64,000 nt of DNA from an uncultured Phocaeicola sp. (lineage in GTDB: Bacteria > Bacteroidota > Bacteroidia > Bacteroidales > Bacteroidaceae), in contig CALUIZ010000004.1 of NCBI GenBank assembly GCA_944320815.1, positions 59,392 to 123,391 of the forward strand, written 5' to 3'. Of this stretch, positions 43,746 through 53,532 are shown piece after piece (the first letter of the stretch is position 1; the number at the start of each line of letters is the position of its first letter). The notes beneath the pieces were generated by a model. The model was not told where the DNA came from and did not search any database. It worked only from the letters and a program-made list of their open reading frames with translations. Position numbers and translations under genes: made by a program.

Positions 43746-45422
43746 TTACCAGTTGGGATTCTGTACAAGATTGCGGTTTTTGTATAGTTCCGTGTTGGAA
43801 ATCGGGTAGAAATACATGCAGTCCTTTACCTCACGTCTTTCATAGAATTGCCGGTTGTAGGCATATTCGTTGTCCACTTTAATTATCTGTACCTTATATA
43901 TATCGGCGGTTTCGTCAAGCTCTTTCCAGCGGCGCACGTCCCAAAAGCGGTGTCCTTCGAATGCCAGTTCCACGCGGCGTTCATTTTTCAGCCGTTCGAT
44001 GAAATCTTCTTTCGAAATGTCTGAAGGGTAGGGCGGCATATTCACGTCTGCCCTTGCTCTGAGCTGGTTGACTGCATCAAGCGCACTCATCGAGAATTCT
44101 GCATCGGTGTAAGCCGGTGAGTCAAAAGCATGTGCCATCGCTTCGGCATAGTTCAGGAGAATCTCCCCGTAGCGGAACAAAATCCAGTTGTGCTGTTTGG
44201 CGGTAGCGGTGCTTCCCGCGTCGAAACTGATGTCGCTGTTCACGTATTTCTTCAGGTAATAGCCGGTTACAGTCGCATTGGTGAGCGGGAGTCCGTTAGC
44301 ACCTCCTTCCCATATCTCCAGTTCGTTTTTTGGCCATTTCATTCCGTTGTAGGCGATGGTCATTCCCAAGCGTGGGTCTCGGTTTGTGTAAGGGTCTTCC
44401 GCCATACTTTTCTTTGACCAGTCGAACGTTTCTCCGGTTTTCATTTCATAGCAGCTTACCAGATTCTCCGTAGGGCAGGTGGTTGTCTTTCCACCTGTCA
44501 CACCGATGGGAAAGTTCGCTTGCTCGAAACTTCCGGTATTTCCGACAGGGCGGACAAGTATGTTTTCTTTGACTGTATTGTTCTCGGCACCAAACAGCTC
44601 TGCGTAGCGAGACAAGCCATATCCCAGTTCAGATGCTTTTCCGATAAGATCGTATGCAGCCTTGGCGGCAGTTTTCCATTTCAGGTGGTTGTCTGCCGAA
44701 TAAAGCGGGCTGGCCATGTAGAGAGTCAGTCGCGAACGCAGTGCAAGTACGGCTCCACGGGTAATGCGTCCGGTTTCTTCACTGGAAAGCCCGTTGATAT
44801 AGTTGACAGGAAGCCTGCCTTCTTCAGCCAGAAAATTGCATTCGTCCAGAATGAATTGGGCCACATCATCAAAAGATGACGGTTTTACATTGTTCGCTTC
44901 CTCCACTTTCAGCACTTCTGTCACCAGCGGAACATTGCGGTAACGTTTGATCAGTTCAAAATAGAAGTAAGCCCTTAGAAAGCGGACTTCGTATTCATAG
45001 TAGGCGAATTCTTTCATCCATGCCTCATAGTTGTCGTTGTATTTCCAGTCATCGAAAGTCAGTCCGGTAGCTTCCTGCAAATACAGGTTGGCTGCTCGTA
45101 TGCCGTTGTAGTAGTTCTGCCATACGTCATCTACGGTGTGGTCCGCACTCCATGTTCCGTCAATAAAGCGGTATATGCCTGATGTCTCATAAACATGTAC
45201 GGCATCATCTGTAGCAGCGTCCTGCATTGCACCGTCAATGTTGCAGAATCCATTAGGCAGATAGCTGTAGATGTTGGTCACCATCTGTTTGGTACGCGTG
45301 TAACTTGTGAATATGTCTTCCTTCGTGTAGTTTGACGATTCGTCGCAGTCCATGAAGTTACATCCGGCCAGCAATATGGCGGTCAATCCTATGAGGCTGT
45401 ATTTAAAATTCATCTTTTTCAT
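43746..45422 (-). CDS. SusD/RagB-family glycan-binding lipoprotein (pair 2)
   Basis: 558 residues with lipobox LLAGCNFMD. SusD features are the helical TPR-like body (FRLRAYFYFELIKRY-type stretch at EVRFLRAYFYFELIKRYRNV), ILLNYAEAMAHA, and the C-terminal RRVELAFEGHRFWDVRRWKE followed by a YPI-S-x-E-L-Y-x-N end. It caps its SusC partner, encoded immediately upstream (11 bp). It binds oligosaccharides at the cell surface; specificity is unknown. Confidence 0.96.
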   Translation of the reverse strand: MKKMNFKYSLIGLTAILLAGCNFMDCDESSNYTKEDIFTSYTRTKQMVTNIYSYLPNGFCNIDGAMQDAATDDAVHVYETSGIYRFIDGTWSADHTVDDVWQNYYNGIRAANLYLQEATGLTFDDWKYNDNYEAWMKEFAYYEYEVRFLRAYFYFELIKRYRNVPLVTEVLKVEEANNVKPSSFDDVAQFILDECNFLAEEGRLPVNYINGLSSEETGRITRGAVLALRSRLTLYMASPLYSADNHLKWKTAAKAAYDLIGKASELGYGLSRYAELFGAENNTVKENILVRPVGNTGSFEQANFPIGVTGGKTTTCPTENLVSCYEMKTGETFDWSKKSMAEDPYTNRDPRLGMTIAYNGMKWPKNELEIWEGGANGLPLTNATVTGYYLKKYVNSDISFDAGSTATAKQHNWILFRYGEILLNYAEAMAHAFDSPAYTDAEFSMSALDAVNQLRARADVNMPPYPSDISKEDFIERLKNERRVELAFEGHRFWDVRRWKELDETADIYKVQIIKVDNEYAYNRQFYERREVKDCMYFYPISNTELYKNRNLVQNPNW

Positions 45423-45433
45423 GGTTATGTGTT

Positions 45434-48214
45434 TTAGAAACTGAAATTAACTCCGAATGTATATTGGGTCATAAGCGGGTGTCCGTCTTCCACCGCTTCC
45501 GGGTCCATTACTTCCAGGCCGTTCAAAGAGAACAGATCGTGCGCGCGGGCAAAAATGCGTGTGCTTTTGATTGCTTTTGTCTTTTTTAAGATGGAAGTCG
45601 GAATCTGGTAGTACATTTCCAATGTCCGCAGTTTCAGGAACGAGGCGTCCGCCACCCATACAGAATTGTTGTTGTAATTGTTTGCCGATCCGGCATAAGT
45701 GAGACGGGGATAGCGTGCGTTCGGATTTTCCGGTGTCCATCTGTTCTTGTAATAGTGTGCCGATACCGTGTTGTTATACACCAGTGGCCGGTACACGCTG
45801 TTTACGCTCAGTATCTTGCTGTAGTTTGTCGCTCCCTGGAACAGTGCATAGACACCGAATCCTTTGTATTCCATGCCCAGATTGAAGGAATAGTATATTT
45901 CCGGGCAAGTCTCGTTGTAACCTAACGGAACCATATCGTTTTCGTCTATCCGCAAATCACCGTTCTGATCCTTGAACATGAGGTCGCCAGGGCGGACTTC
46001 CGAGAGATACTGTTTCACCTCGCGGCTGTCTATCTGTTCCTGGTTCTGGTAAATGCCCACTACCTCATAGCCGAATATTTGTCCGACGGGGTTTCCCGTG
46101 CGTTTTAAATAATCATACAGGCGGTATTGCTCGTTCATTCGGATGATTTTATTCCGTGTGAAAGAAAATGTTCCTCCCAGATGATAGGTGAAGCCTTTTA
46201 TCTGGTCGCTCCACCGGGCGGAAAGTTCTGTCCCATAGCTGTCGATGATTCCGTTGTTCTGTTTTGGAACACTGATGCCCAGTATGGAGGAAACGGTTCC
46301 TGAAGCGTCAGTCAGAATGTCGGTACGATGGTCGTAGAATGCGTCTATACTTATCGACAAGCGTCTCCATGCCGAGAAGTCAATGCCTGCATTTGCCTTA
46401 TGCGATTTCTCGTATGTCAGCCCTTCCACACCGAGAAGCGTTTCTTTAAGTCCGGCAAAGCTTTGGGGATTGTTCATGAAAATATAGCTTCCACCGCTTC
46501 CGTAGAGGTGCTTGTACAGATTCATGTCGTAATCCGCACGGCCTGATATGCCATATGATGCCCTGATTTTCAGCAGGTCCAGCCAGTCGCCTTTCAGGAA
46601 ACTTTCTTCCGAAAGTATCCATGCGGCTCCTGTTGCCGGAAATATCCCCCATTGGTGTCCCGGTTCCAATACGCTGGCTGCTGATCCGGACAATGAAAAG
46701 TCGATGACATAGCGGTCTTTGTATACATAATGTGCTTGGGCGGCAATGTCCATAAACGCGCGCGACTTATTTTGGTCTTTCACCGTATTCTTGTCCATTG
46801 CATAGAGAAGGGTAGCGGCCAGCTTGTGTCCGCCCTTCCATTCTTTGCGGTAGTCTGCACGGGCTTCCAGATTGAAATGGTTGGATGATGTTTCCACGCT
46901 GCTGCCGAAATTCAGCGTACCTTCGTTGCGTAGGTTTGTGTATCGCTGGCTCCCGCTTGCCATGTCCATGATGGCGGATTCGTAGCCAAATGATTTTGTG
47001 TTGTTGTCCATATAGGTTGTATAGTTGTCCAATCCTATCTTGATTCCGAAGGAAAGCCCCTTGGTGAGGAAGCTTAAATCCTGCTCAATTCCAAGGTCCG
47101 CATACAGGACACGGCCTTGCGTTCGCACGTATCCGGAGCCTGCGATATAGGCAACCGGATTGTTCCCGTAAATGGTGGTTCCGCCGTAGACTCCGTTTGA
47201 TGTCTTGACGGGAAATGCACCTGATGGTACTTTGTAGAGTGCTTCAAAGATAGCGTCGGCGGTCTGTCCCGGACGGTTCTGCTCTGAAAAATTTCCGAAC
47301 ATGTTAAGCTTTGCTTTCGTCGTGCGGCTGAGCTTGATGTCCAGATTGGTGCGGATGTTCATGCGCGAATATTTGAATTGGGTGGAATAACCGTCGTTCC
47401 AGTCGGTCGGTTTAAGGATTCCCCGGTCGTCCATATAATTCAGCTGGGTATAGTATTTCACGTATTCACCGCCACCGCGTGCGGAGAATGAAACATTGTC
47501 ACCGAAACTGTGTTTGCGGAGTGCTTCGTTGGTCCAGTCTACATTCGGATAGAAGTCCGGATAGGTGCCGTCACGGAAAGCGCGTAACTCTGCATTGCTG
47601 TAGCGCGGGGAGGAACCGTCGTTTGTCAGCCCTTCGTTCAATGCGTGGGCATGAGTGTAGGCATTGACAAACAATGGCAAGTCTTTTGGTGTTCCCATGT
47701 TGAACTGATAAGAGAAGCCTATTTCCGGTGTGCTGTCTGTACCCCGTTTTGTCTTGACCAGAATGACTCCGTTGGCTCCCTTTATTCCGTACAGTGCGGT
47801 GGAGACTGCATCTTTGAAAACCGTGACTGATTCAATGTCTGATGAACTCAGATTGTCCAGCGGGCGTTCAAATCCGTCTACCAACACCAGTGGTGCCGAT
47901 GAATTTGATGTACCTATACCTCTGACATGGAGGGTGGCACCATCGTCCCATGCGTTTCCGGCATTTTGCAGGACTTGCAAACCGGGGATAAGTCCGTAAA
48001 GAAGGTTTGACGGGTTGATGCTTGTCTTGTGTTTCAGAGCATCTGGATTGGTGGTGGAGACGGCGGCGGACGATTCCTTTTGGCTGTAGAGAATGCCGCG
48101 TCCGTATTCTGTTTCGTTGGATATCATGGCAGAAGACAGGCTGTCCGGTGTTTGTGCCAGTACGGGCGAAGTCCCGCAGGCTGCCAGAATCAAAAGTCTT
48201 ATATTATTTTTCAT
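45434..48214 (-). CDS. SusC/RagA-family TonB-dependent transporter (pair 2), without N-terminal CarboxypepD-like domain
   Basis: 926 residues with a signal peptide (LILAACGTSPVLAQ). After a short linker it goes straight to the plug (LLYGLIPGLQVLQNAGNA; LVLVDGFERPLDNLSSSDIE; TALYGIKGANGVILVKTKRG) and the barrel, which ends in YTFGVNFSF. The usual domain of about 90 residues (TVxDxxGxPLxGVxV) is missing, explaining the short length compared with pair 1 (1041). It imports oligosaccharides with its SusD partner downstream. It is 36 bp after susD of pair 1, in one operon. Confidence 0.96.
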   Translation of the reverse strand: MKNNIRLLILAACGTSPVLAQTPDSLSSAMISNETEYGRGILYSQKESSAAVSTTNPDALKHKTSINPSNLLYGLIPGLQVLQNAGNAWDDGATLHVRGIGTSNSSAPLVLVDGFERPLDNLSSSDIESVTVFKDAVSTALYGIKGANGVILVKTKRGTDSTPEIGFSYQFNMGTPKDLPLFVNAYTHAHALNEGLTNDGSSPRYSNAELRAFRDGTYPDFYPNVDWTNEALRKHSFGDNVSFSARGGGEYVKYYTQLNYMDDRGILKPTDWNDGYSTQFKYSRMNIRTNLDIKLSRTTKAKLNMFGNFSEQNRPGQTADAIFEALYKVPSGAFPVKTSNGVYGGTTIYGNNPVAYIAGSGYVRTQGRVLYADLGIEQDLSFLTKGLSFGIKIGLDNYTTYMDNNTKSFGYESAIMDMASGSQRYTNLRNEGTLNFGSSVETSSNHFNLEARADYRKEWKGGHKLAATLLYAMDKNTVKDQNKSRAFMDIAAQAHYVYKDRYVIDFSLSGSAASVLEPGHQWGIFPATGAAWILSEESFLKGDWLDLLKIRASYGISGRADYDMNLYKHLYGSGGSYIFMNNPQSFAGLKETLLGVEGLTYEKSHKANAGIDFSAWRRLSISIDAFYDHRTDILTDASGTVSSILGISVPKQNNGIIDSYGTELSARWSDQIKGFTYHLGGTFSFTRNKIIRMNEQYRLYDYLKRTGNPVGQIFGYEVVGIYQNQEQIDSREVKQYLSEVRPGDLMFKDQNGDLRIDENDMVPLGYNETCPEIYYSFNLGMEYKGFGVYALFQGATNYSKILSVNSVYRPLVYNNTVSAHYYKNRWTPENPNARYPRLTYAGSANNYNNNSVWVADASFLKLRTLEMYYQIPTSILKKTKAIKSTRIFARAHDLFSLNGLEVMDPEAVEDGHPLMTQYTFGVNFSF

Positions 48215-48250
48215 GTCAGTATCTTTTTTACGATTAGTTTGAGGTATTGT

Positions 48251-50095
48251 TTATTCCCATCCGGGATTCTGTATCAGTCCGTATCCTTTGTTTACCTCGT
48301 CCGAGGGGAAAGCACTCAGATAATAGGCGGGGGTGAATCCTCCGGGTTTCTGCCAAGCTCGCTCCTCCAGTTGGTATTCTTCGAATCGGTATTCTTTGGT
48401 TGTCTTGTTGCGGTAGATTTTCAGTCCATGAAGGTGTTTGCTGAATATGTCTTCCCTTTTCCAGCGAATCAGGTCGAAGAAACGCACTTCCTCCCATCCG
48501 AATTCACAGGCGCGCTCCCGGAGAACGGCTTCGCGGAACTGCTCCTTATTTAATCCGGGAGTCAGCTCGGGCAGTCCGACGCGGGCACGTACGGCATTGA
48601 TATAATCGTATGCTGTCATTCCCCTGCTGTCCGGTGTGTTTGTTCTTCCTAGTTCGTTCAGCGCTTCGGCATACGACAAGTAGACTTCTGCAAGCCGAAG
48701 GATAGGCCATTGGCATTTATGGTTATTGTACATGGCTCCGCGGTTGAGAGCGAATTTAAACATGGCGAATCCGTTTGGCATGCTGCTTGCGTCGAAAGGT
48801 GCATTGCCGATATGTTTGCCTTTCGGGTAGTTGGTTGGGTCGTTCGGGTCTTCGATGAATGTTTCCACCTTCTCCGATCCGTAGCTTTCTCCATCCATCA
48901 GGATTGTCTCAGCCAGACGCGGGTCGCGGTTGATGAATGGATTTTTGCTGTGTGTGGGATTGTTCCAGTCAAAGTCTGTACCGTCTGCCATCGGAAACAT
49001 GTCAAAATATTCTTTGGTCGGACAGAACCCGCCCCAGCGGAAGCTCTGCATGAACAAGGGTTCTGCAGTCATCAGGTAATAATTTCTGTGCGAAGAAATC
49101 AGAATCTCCGTAGTTCCACGTTCGTAATAGGCATCTTGGAAAGCTTGGCGGTATGTGCCTTCTTCCGTGTCTTCTCTCTGCACAAGACGGTAATAGCCGT
49201 TCTCATCGATTTTCCTGAAAAAATCTTCCGCTGCATTCGCTGCGTCCTGCCAGCGGCTTTCCTGATAATCTCCCCACCACGTCAGACGCTTGTCAGCAGC
49301 TTCTCCTTGAAGAAAAGGCTCGGAAGAATTGAACAGCGGACTGGCAGCGAATAACAAGACTCTGGCTTTTAGTCCCATGGCTGATGCTTTTGTGAGCCGC
49401 CCGTTCCAGTTCGTGCGATCGTCTTCCGGAAGTGTCCAGGGAAGTTCTTCGCAGGCAATGGCTTCGTCCAGCAGTTTTACGATAAAATTCACAGTCTCTT
49501 CTACGGTGGCACGTACGGGGAGATTCGCTTCATCGATGTCCATCGCATGGTCTAAAAGAGGAAGCCCTCCGTAATGGCGGAACATGTCGGAATAAAAGAT
49601 TGCCACTAGTATTTTCGCTTCCGCCTTCAGACGCTTCTTTTCCGTTTCGTTCATATCTGGAACGCGGTCTGCGTTCTCACAGAACAGCCATGCGTGACGG
49701 ATTCCCGTCCATGCTCCAAATTCAGAAAAGCGGTATTTTGTGACACGTTCTGTGCTGATGCTTCCGTTTTCGATGTCTGCATTGTATTTCCCCGGATAAT
49801 ACACTTGGCGTTCTCCGGAGTCATTTACGAAGGTATTCGCCAAGTCGGTAAGTCCTTCAATTGTACCTTTGTTCATCACGGTGCGCCGGCCTGTGATGGG
49901 CAATCCGAATGGCAGATTGTCGTAGCTGTTCCATAATACCCTCCGTGCATATTCGGCATTGGAGAAAATGGTATCGATGGTGATGTCTGCGCTGGGAGGC
50001 TTTTGCAGAAATTTGTCGCCGAGCGCAAAATCTTCGCAGGCAATCAAAGAGAGGGATATTCCCGTCATTATGATATAATTCTTCAGTGTTTTCAT
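48251..50095 (-). CDS. SusD/RagB-family glycan-binding lipoprotein (pair 1)
   Basis: 614 residues with a lipoprotein signal (GISLSLIACEDFALGD). Family features are EAKILVAIFYSDMFRHYGGL, LRLAEVYLSYAEALNELGRT and the C-terminal RERACEFGWEEVRFFDLIRW, then SEVN-x-G-like FPSDEVNKGYGLIQNPGWE. It is larger than the SusD of pair 2. It follows its SusC by 11 bp. Confidence 0.96.
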   Translation of the reverse strand: MKTLKNYIIMTGISLSLIACEDFALGDKFLQKPPSADITIDTIFSNAEYARRVLWNSYDNLPFGLPITGRRTVMNKGTIEGLTDLANTFVNDSGERQVYYPGKYNADIENGSISTERVTKYRFSEFGAWTGIRHAWLFCENADRVPDMNETEKKRLKAEAKILVAIFYSDMFRHYGGLPLLDHAMDIDEANLPVRATVEETVNFIVKLLDEAIACEELPWTLPEDDRTNWNGRLTKASAMGLKARVLLFAASPLFNSSEPFLQGEAADKRLTWWGDYQESRWQDAANAAEDFFRKIDENGYYRLVQREDTEEGTYRQAFQDAYYERGTTEILISSHRNYYLMTAEPLFMQSFRWGGFCPTKEYFDMFPMADGTDFDWNNPTHSKNPFINRDPRLAETILMDGESYGSEKVETFIEDPNDPTNYPKGKHIGNAPFDASSMPNGFAMFKFALNRGAMYNNHKCQWPILRLAEVYLSYAEALNELGRTNTPDSRGMTAYDYINAVRARVGLPELTPGLNKEQFREAVLRERACEFGWEEVRFFDLIRWKREDIFSKHLHGLKIYRNKTTKEYRFEEYQLEERAWQKPGGFTPAYYLSAFPSDEVNKGYGLIQNPGWE

Positions 50096-50106
50096 GTTTC
50101 CTTTTT

Positions 50107-53100
50107 TTAAAAACTAAGTTTCAATCCTAAATTCACAACCTTGACCAATGGGTATGTTCCTCCATATGTGTCGGTGACTTCTGGGTCAAGTACATCCAGT
50201 TTGTCGAATGTCAGCAAGTTGTATCCGGAGAGGTAAATCTTGAACTGGCTCAGATGGAGCTTGTCTATCATGTTACGCGGGAACGAATAGCCCACTTCTA
50301 TATTTTTCAGGCGGAGGTATGATGCATCCCTCAGCCACAAGTCGGAATCCTGATAGTTATGTTTCTTGTTCTCGAAAGAAATGTGCGGAGCTTTGGCCGA
50401 ATTTCCTTTCTCAGGTGTCCATTCATTTTCCAGATGATAGGAGAGAAGGGACAGGTTGTTCAGTTCTCCGAATGGTTCACGCCATATCTGCTGCAACATG
50501 CGTGATGTCTTGGTGGCACCCGCCCATGTCATGCTCAGGTCGAAACCTTTCCATGAGAAGCCTAGATTGAAGCCGCCTGTGAGCAGCGGATAAAGAGGAT
50601 TGCCGATTGCAGCCTTGTCGCGGTAGTCGATGACATTGTCGCCGTTAAGGTCCTTGTATTTTACGTCGCCCGCATTGAATTCGATGCCTGCACCATAATC
50701 CGGCATGGTCTTTCCCCTTTCTGTGAGATACCTTTGCGCTTCCTCTTCCGTAAAGAATCCGTCAGACACATATCCGAAATATTGCCCTACCGGTTTTCCT
50801 GTTTCCATCATATAGTCATAGGGCTGTGGTATTTCATCCTTGAACACCACTGTGTTTTTTGCATATGACAGATTAACTCCCACGTAGTACGAGAAATCCT
50901 TTATTCTGTCCGCCCACTTCATGCTGATCTCGAATCCTTTGTTGTTCACTTTTCCCAGATTCATGGTGGGGAGTGTCATTGCTAGATAGCTCGGACGCGT
51001 GTTCTGAGAGATGAGAATGTCCTTGCGGTATTCGATGAAGTAGTCGAATGTCATTTTCAGACGGTCATCCAGCAGATACATGTCGATTCCATAGTTCTGT
51101 TTTGCGGCTGTTTCCCATGTCACGTTCGGATTCCCCACTTTCGCTTCAGACGATATGGGTACGTTTGATGAGTTGTTCAGTCCGAAGTTGTATCCTTTCC
51201 CATCACCGGCGATGGCATAGGAATCCGGAAGATAGAGGAACCGAGAGTTGTCGCTTACTCTGTCATTTCCCACAATACCATATGAAGCGCGCAGTTTCAG
51301 ATAGCTGAGCCAAGGTTTCAGTGGTTGCATGAATTTCTCTTCTGAGATGATCCATCCTACGGAGCCGGCCGGGAAAAGTCCGAAGCGTCGGCCTGGCGCA
51401 AAGTTCTCCGAACCATTGTATCCGATGCTGAAATCAGCCATGTAGCGTGTGTTGAAGTCGTATGTGACACGTCCTACAAAACCGATGTATGCCCGTGGAA
51501 TGCCCGGATAAGACCCTGCCGGATAATATTTCATTGACTGGTTATACATGGCCAGTGCGGAAACATGGTGCGGTCCGAAATTCCTTTGGTAGTTCAGCGC
51601 GGCTTCTATATACCAATCTCTGGCTTTGGCATACGATTCGGCATAATTCAATGTGGTCTTTTCCTGTTTTTTCTTCAGGTGCACTTCACCGTTTTCGTCC
51701 AGTACCGCTTCATATAGGTCACCGTTTCCTGCGCGGGTTTTTGTCTGTGTGACTCCGCTGTTGTACGATGCCTTTACAGAAGCTTTCAGTCCTTTTGTCA
51801 AGAAATCCAGTTTCTGTTCCAGCACGAAGTCGAAGTTCAGCGTGTTTCCTATGGCTGTCCTGTATCCTTTACCATATACATTTTGAAGAGGGTCGGCATT
51901 GGTGATTTCTGCCGGAAGTCGTGCCGGGTCAGCTTTGACATATTTCCCGTCAATGATTCCTGCACTGCCGAAAGGTGTCGAATTATACACTTCCTGAAAC
52001 AGTTTCGTGAGGTCGGTCGTTGTTCCGTTGTTGTAGTTGGGTGTCCGTTGGTTGCTCAGTATGCCGCCCAGGTTGATTTTCATCAACGTGCTTTTGGTTA
52101 CGTCGATGTCGAGATTAATACGGTAGTTATACCGGTTGTACCGGTAATTGCTGTTGTAGTCTGTCTCATAGGTTCTGAAGAGTCCGTCTTGTGTGAATAC
52201 ACCGAGAGAAACGAAATAGCGGACAGCCTTTGCACCTCCGGAAATGGACAGGTTGTGCTGTGTTTGTGGAGCCACGTCCTTTATCATGAAATCTGCCCAG
52301 TCTACGTCCGGATAAATGTATGGATTCGTGTGGTTATTGAAACCTTCCAACATTTCCTGGGTGAAAGGTTCCGCTTGTCCGCTTGCCTTTTTTGCCCGGT
52401 TGTATGTGGTGGCATACTCGTAACTGTTGGCAAATTCAGGGATGCGTGTCGGCATTTGAAGCGCATACGAGGTTGAGAAGCTGATTTTTGCTTTTCCTTC
52501 TTCCCCGCGTTTGGTCGTGACAAGGATTACCCCGTTTGCTCCTCTCACACCGAACACGGCTGTAGCCGATGCGTCTTTCAGTATGGTAATGTCTTCTATT
52601 TCGTTCGGGTCAAGCTGTGAGAACGAACGTTCCACACCGTCTACCAACACCAGAGGTGAGGATAGATTGTCTGAGATTGAACCGACACCGCGCACATAAA
52701 GTTTCGCATCATCAGCTCCGGGTTGTCCGGTAGACTGTACGCTTGACAATCCGGAAATCTTTCCAGCCAAAGCGTTGGTGACACTTCCCGAAGGAGTCTT
52801 GAGGATTTCGTCTGAGTTGATGGAAGAGATGGCACCGGTGATCGTTACTTTCTTTGCGGTTCCATAAGCTATCACCTGTACCTCATCCAATGCCATAGCC
52901 AATTCGTTAAGATGGATTTTCAGCTCTTCTTCTCCCTTGAATTTTACTTCTTTGTCTTCATAACCGATGAATGACACTACAATCACACTTCCGACTGGGG
53001 CGTTTAAGACGAAACGCCCGTCCATGTCTGTAATTGTTCCGACAGATGTATCCTTTATCTTCACCGTAGCACCGATAACAGGTCCTTCCTCATCAGTGAC

Positions 53101-53232
53101 GATGCCGGAAACTTTTTTCCCTTTTACTTGCTGCTCCATTCCCATGCTTTGAGGAATATGGGGAATCCCCCAGGCATTTCCATGATGGACTGCAAATAAA
53201 GTTACCATTAGCAACCATACTTTGTTTTTCAT
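50107..53232 (-). CDS. SusC/RagA-family TonB-dependent transporter (pair 1)
   Basis: 1041 residues. After the signal sequence come GKKVSGIVTDEEGPVIGATV (CarboxypepD-like domain, about residues 36-115) and the linker LDEVQVIAYGTAKKV. The plug follows with LVLVDGVERSFSQLDPNEIE and DASATAVFGVRGANGVILVT. A full barrel ends in VVNLGLKLSF. It is first in the PUL operon and is likely induced by the HTCS encoded upstream. With its SusD it forms the outer-membrane glycan import complex. Confidence 0.97.
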   Translation of the reverse strand: MKNKVWLLMVTLFAVHHGNAWGIPHIPQSMGMEQQVKGKKVSGIVTDEEGPVIGATVKIKDTSVGTITDMDGRFVLNAPVGSVIVVSFIGYEDKEVKFKGEEELKIHLNELAMALDEVQVIAYGTAKKVTITGAISSINSDEILKTPSGSVTNALAGKISGLSSVQSTGQPGADDAKLYVRGVGSISDNLSSPLVLVDGVERSFSQLDPNEIEDITILKDASATAVFGVRGANGVILVTTKRGEEGKAKISFSTSYALQMPTRIPEFANSYEYATTYNRAKKASGQAEPFTQEMLEGFNNHTNPYIYPDVDWADFMIKDVAPQTQHNLSISGGAKAVRYFVSLGVFTQDGLFRTYETDYNSNYRYNRYNYRINLDIDVTKSTLMKINLGGILSNQRTPNYNNGTTTDLTKLFQEVYNSTPFGSAGIIDGKYVKADPARLPAEITNADPLQNVYGKGYRTAIGNTLNFDFVLEQKLDFLTKGLKASVKASYNSGVTQTKTRAGNGDLYEAVLDENGEVHLKKKQEKTTLNYAESYAKARDWYIEAALNYQRNFGPHHVSALAMYNQSMKYYPAGSYPGIPRAYIGFVGRVTYDFNTRYMADFSIGYNGSENFAPGRRFGLFPAGSVGWIISEEKFMQPLKPWLSYLKLRASYGIVGNDRVSDNSRFLYLPDSYAIAGDGKGYNFGLNNSSNVPISSEAKVGNPNVTWETAAKQNYGIDMYLLDDRLKMTFDYFIEYRKDILISQNTRPSYLAMTLPTMNLGKVNNKGFEISMKWADRIKDFSYYVGVNLSYAKNTVVFKDEIPQPYDYMMETGKPVGQYFGYVSDGFFTEEEAQRYLTERGKTMPDYGAGIEFNAGDVKYKDLNGDNVIDYRDKAAIGNPLYPLLTGGFNLGFSWKGFDLSMTWAGATKTSRMLQQIWREPFGELNNLSLLSYHLENEWTPEKGNSAKAPHISFENKKHNYQDSDLWLRDASYLRLKNIEVGYSFPRNMIDKLHLSQFKIYLSGYNLLTFDKLDVLDPEVTDTYGGTYPLVKVVNLGLKLSF

Positions 53233-53532
53233 GTGTGCAGAATTTTTAATGTTACGTTGTCAAATACTGTGAGCTGTTAAAGCTGATGCGAAGTTAAGTT
53301 ACTTAATGTGTGGAACAGATTGCATATAATACATATATGGTGGCAAGTTAATGTCTTGTACAAAATGTGCCTGTATCGGGAAAATATGTGCACATGCGGC
53401 GGACTGGTGATGGAGTGTATGGCACGTTTCTTGTCGAAGCGGGCCTTGTGACACACTGGCATTTGGATTGAAATGCCCTGTTGTTTTTACTTGGAATGTC
53501 CGTGTCTTTTCAGAATGTTATTTGTTGTCCGG
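53233..53532 (-). promoter_or_regulatory. PUL operon promoter region
   Basis: This 300-bp gap between the HTCS stop and the SusC start has no gene. A weak -7 candidate, TAACTTCGC on the minus strand (53288-53296), differs from consensus at one base. Around 53354-53395 the similar words ACAAAATGTGCC and AAAATATGTGCAC occur 20-some bases apart and could be HTCS half-sites. I see no hairpin or RNA gene. Confidence 0.35.
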
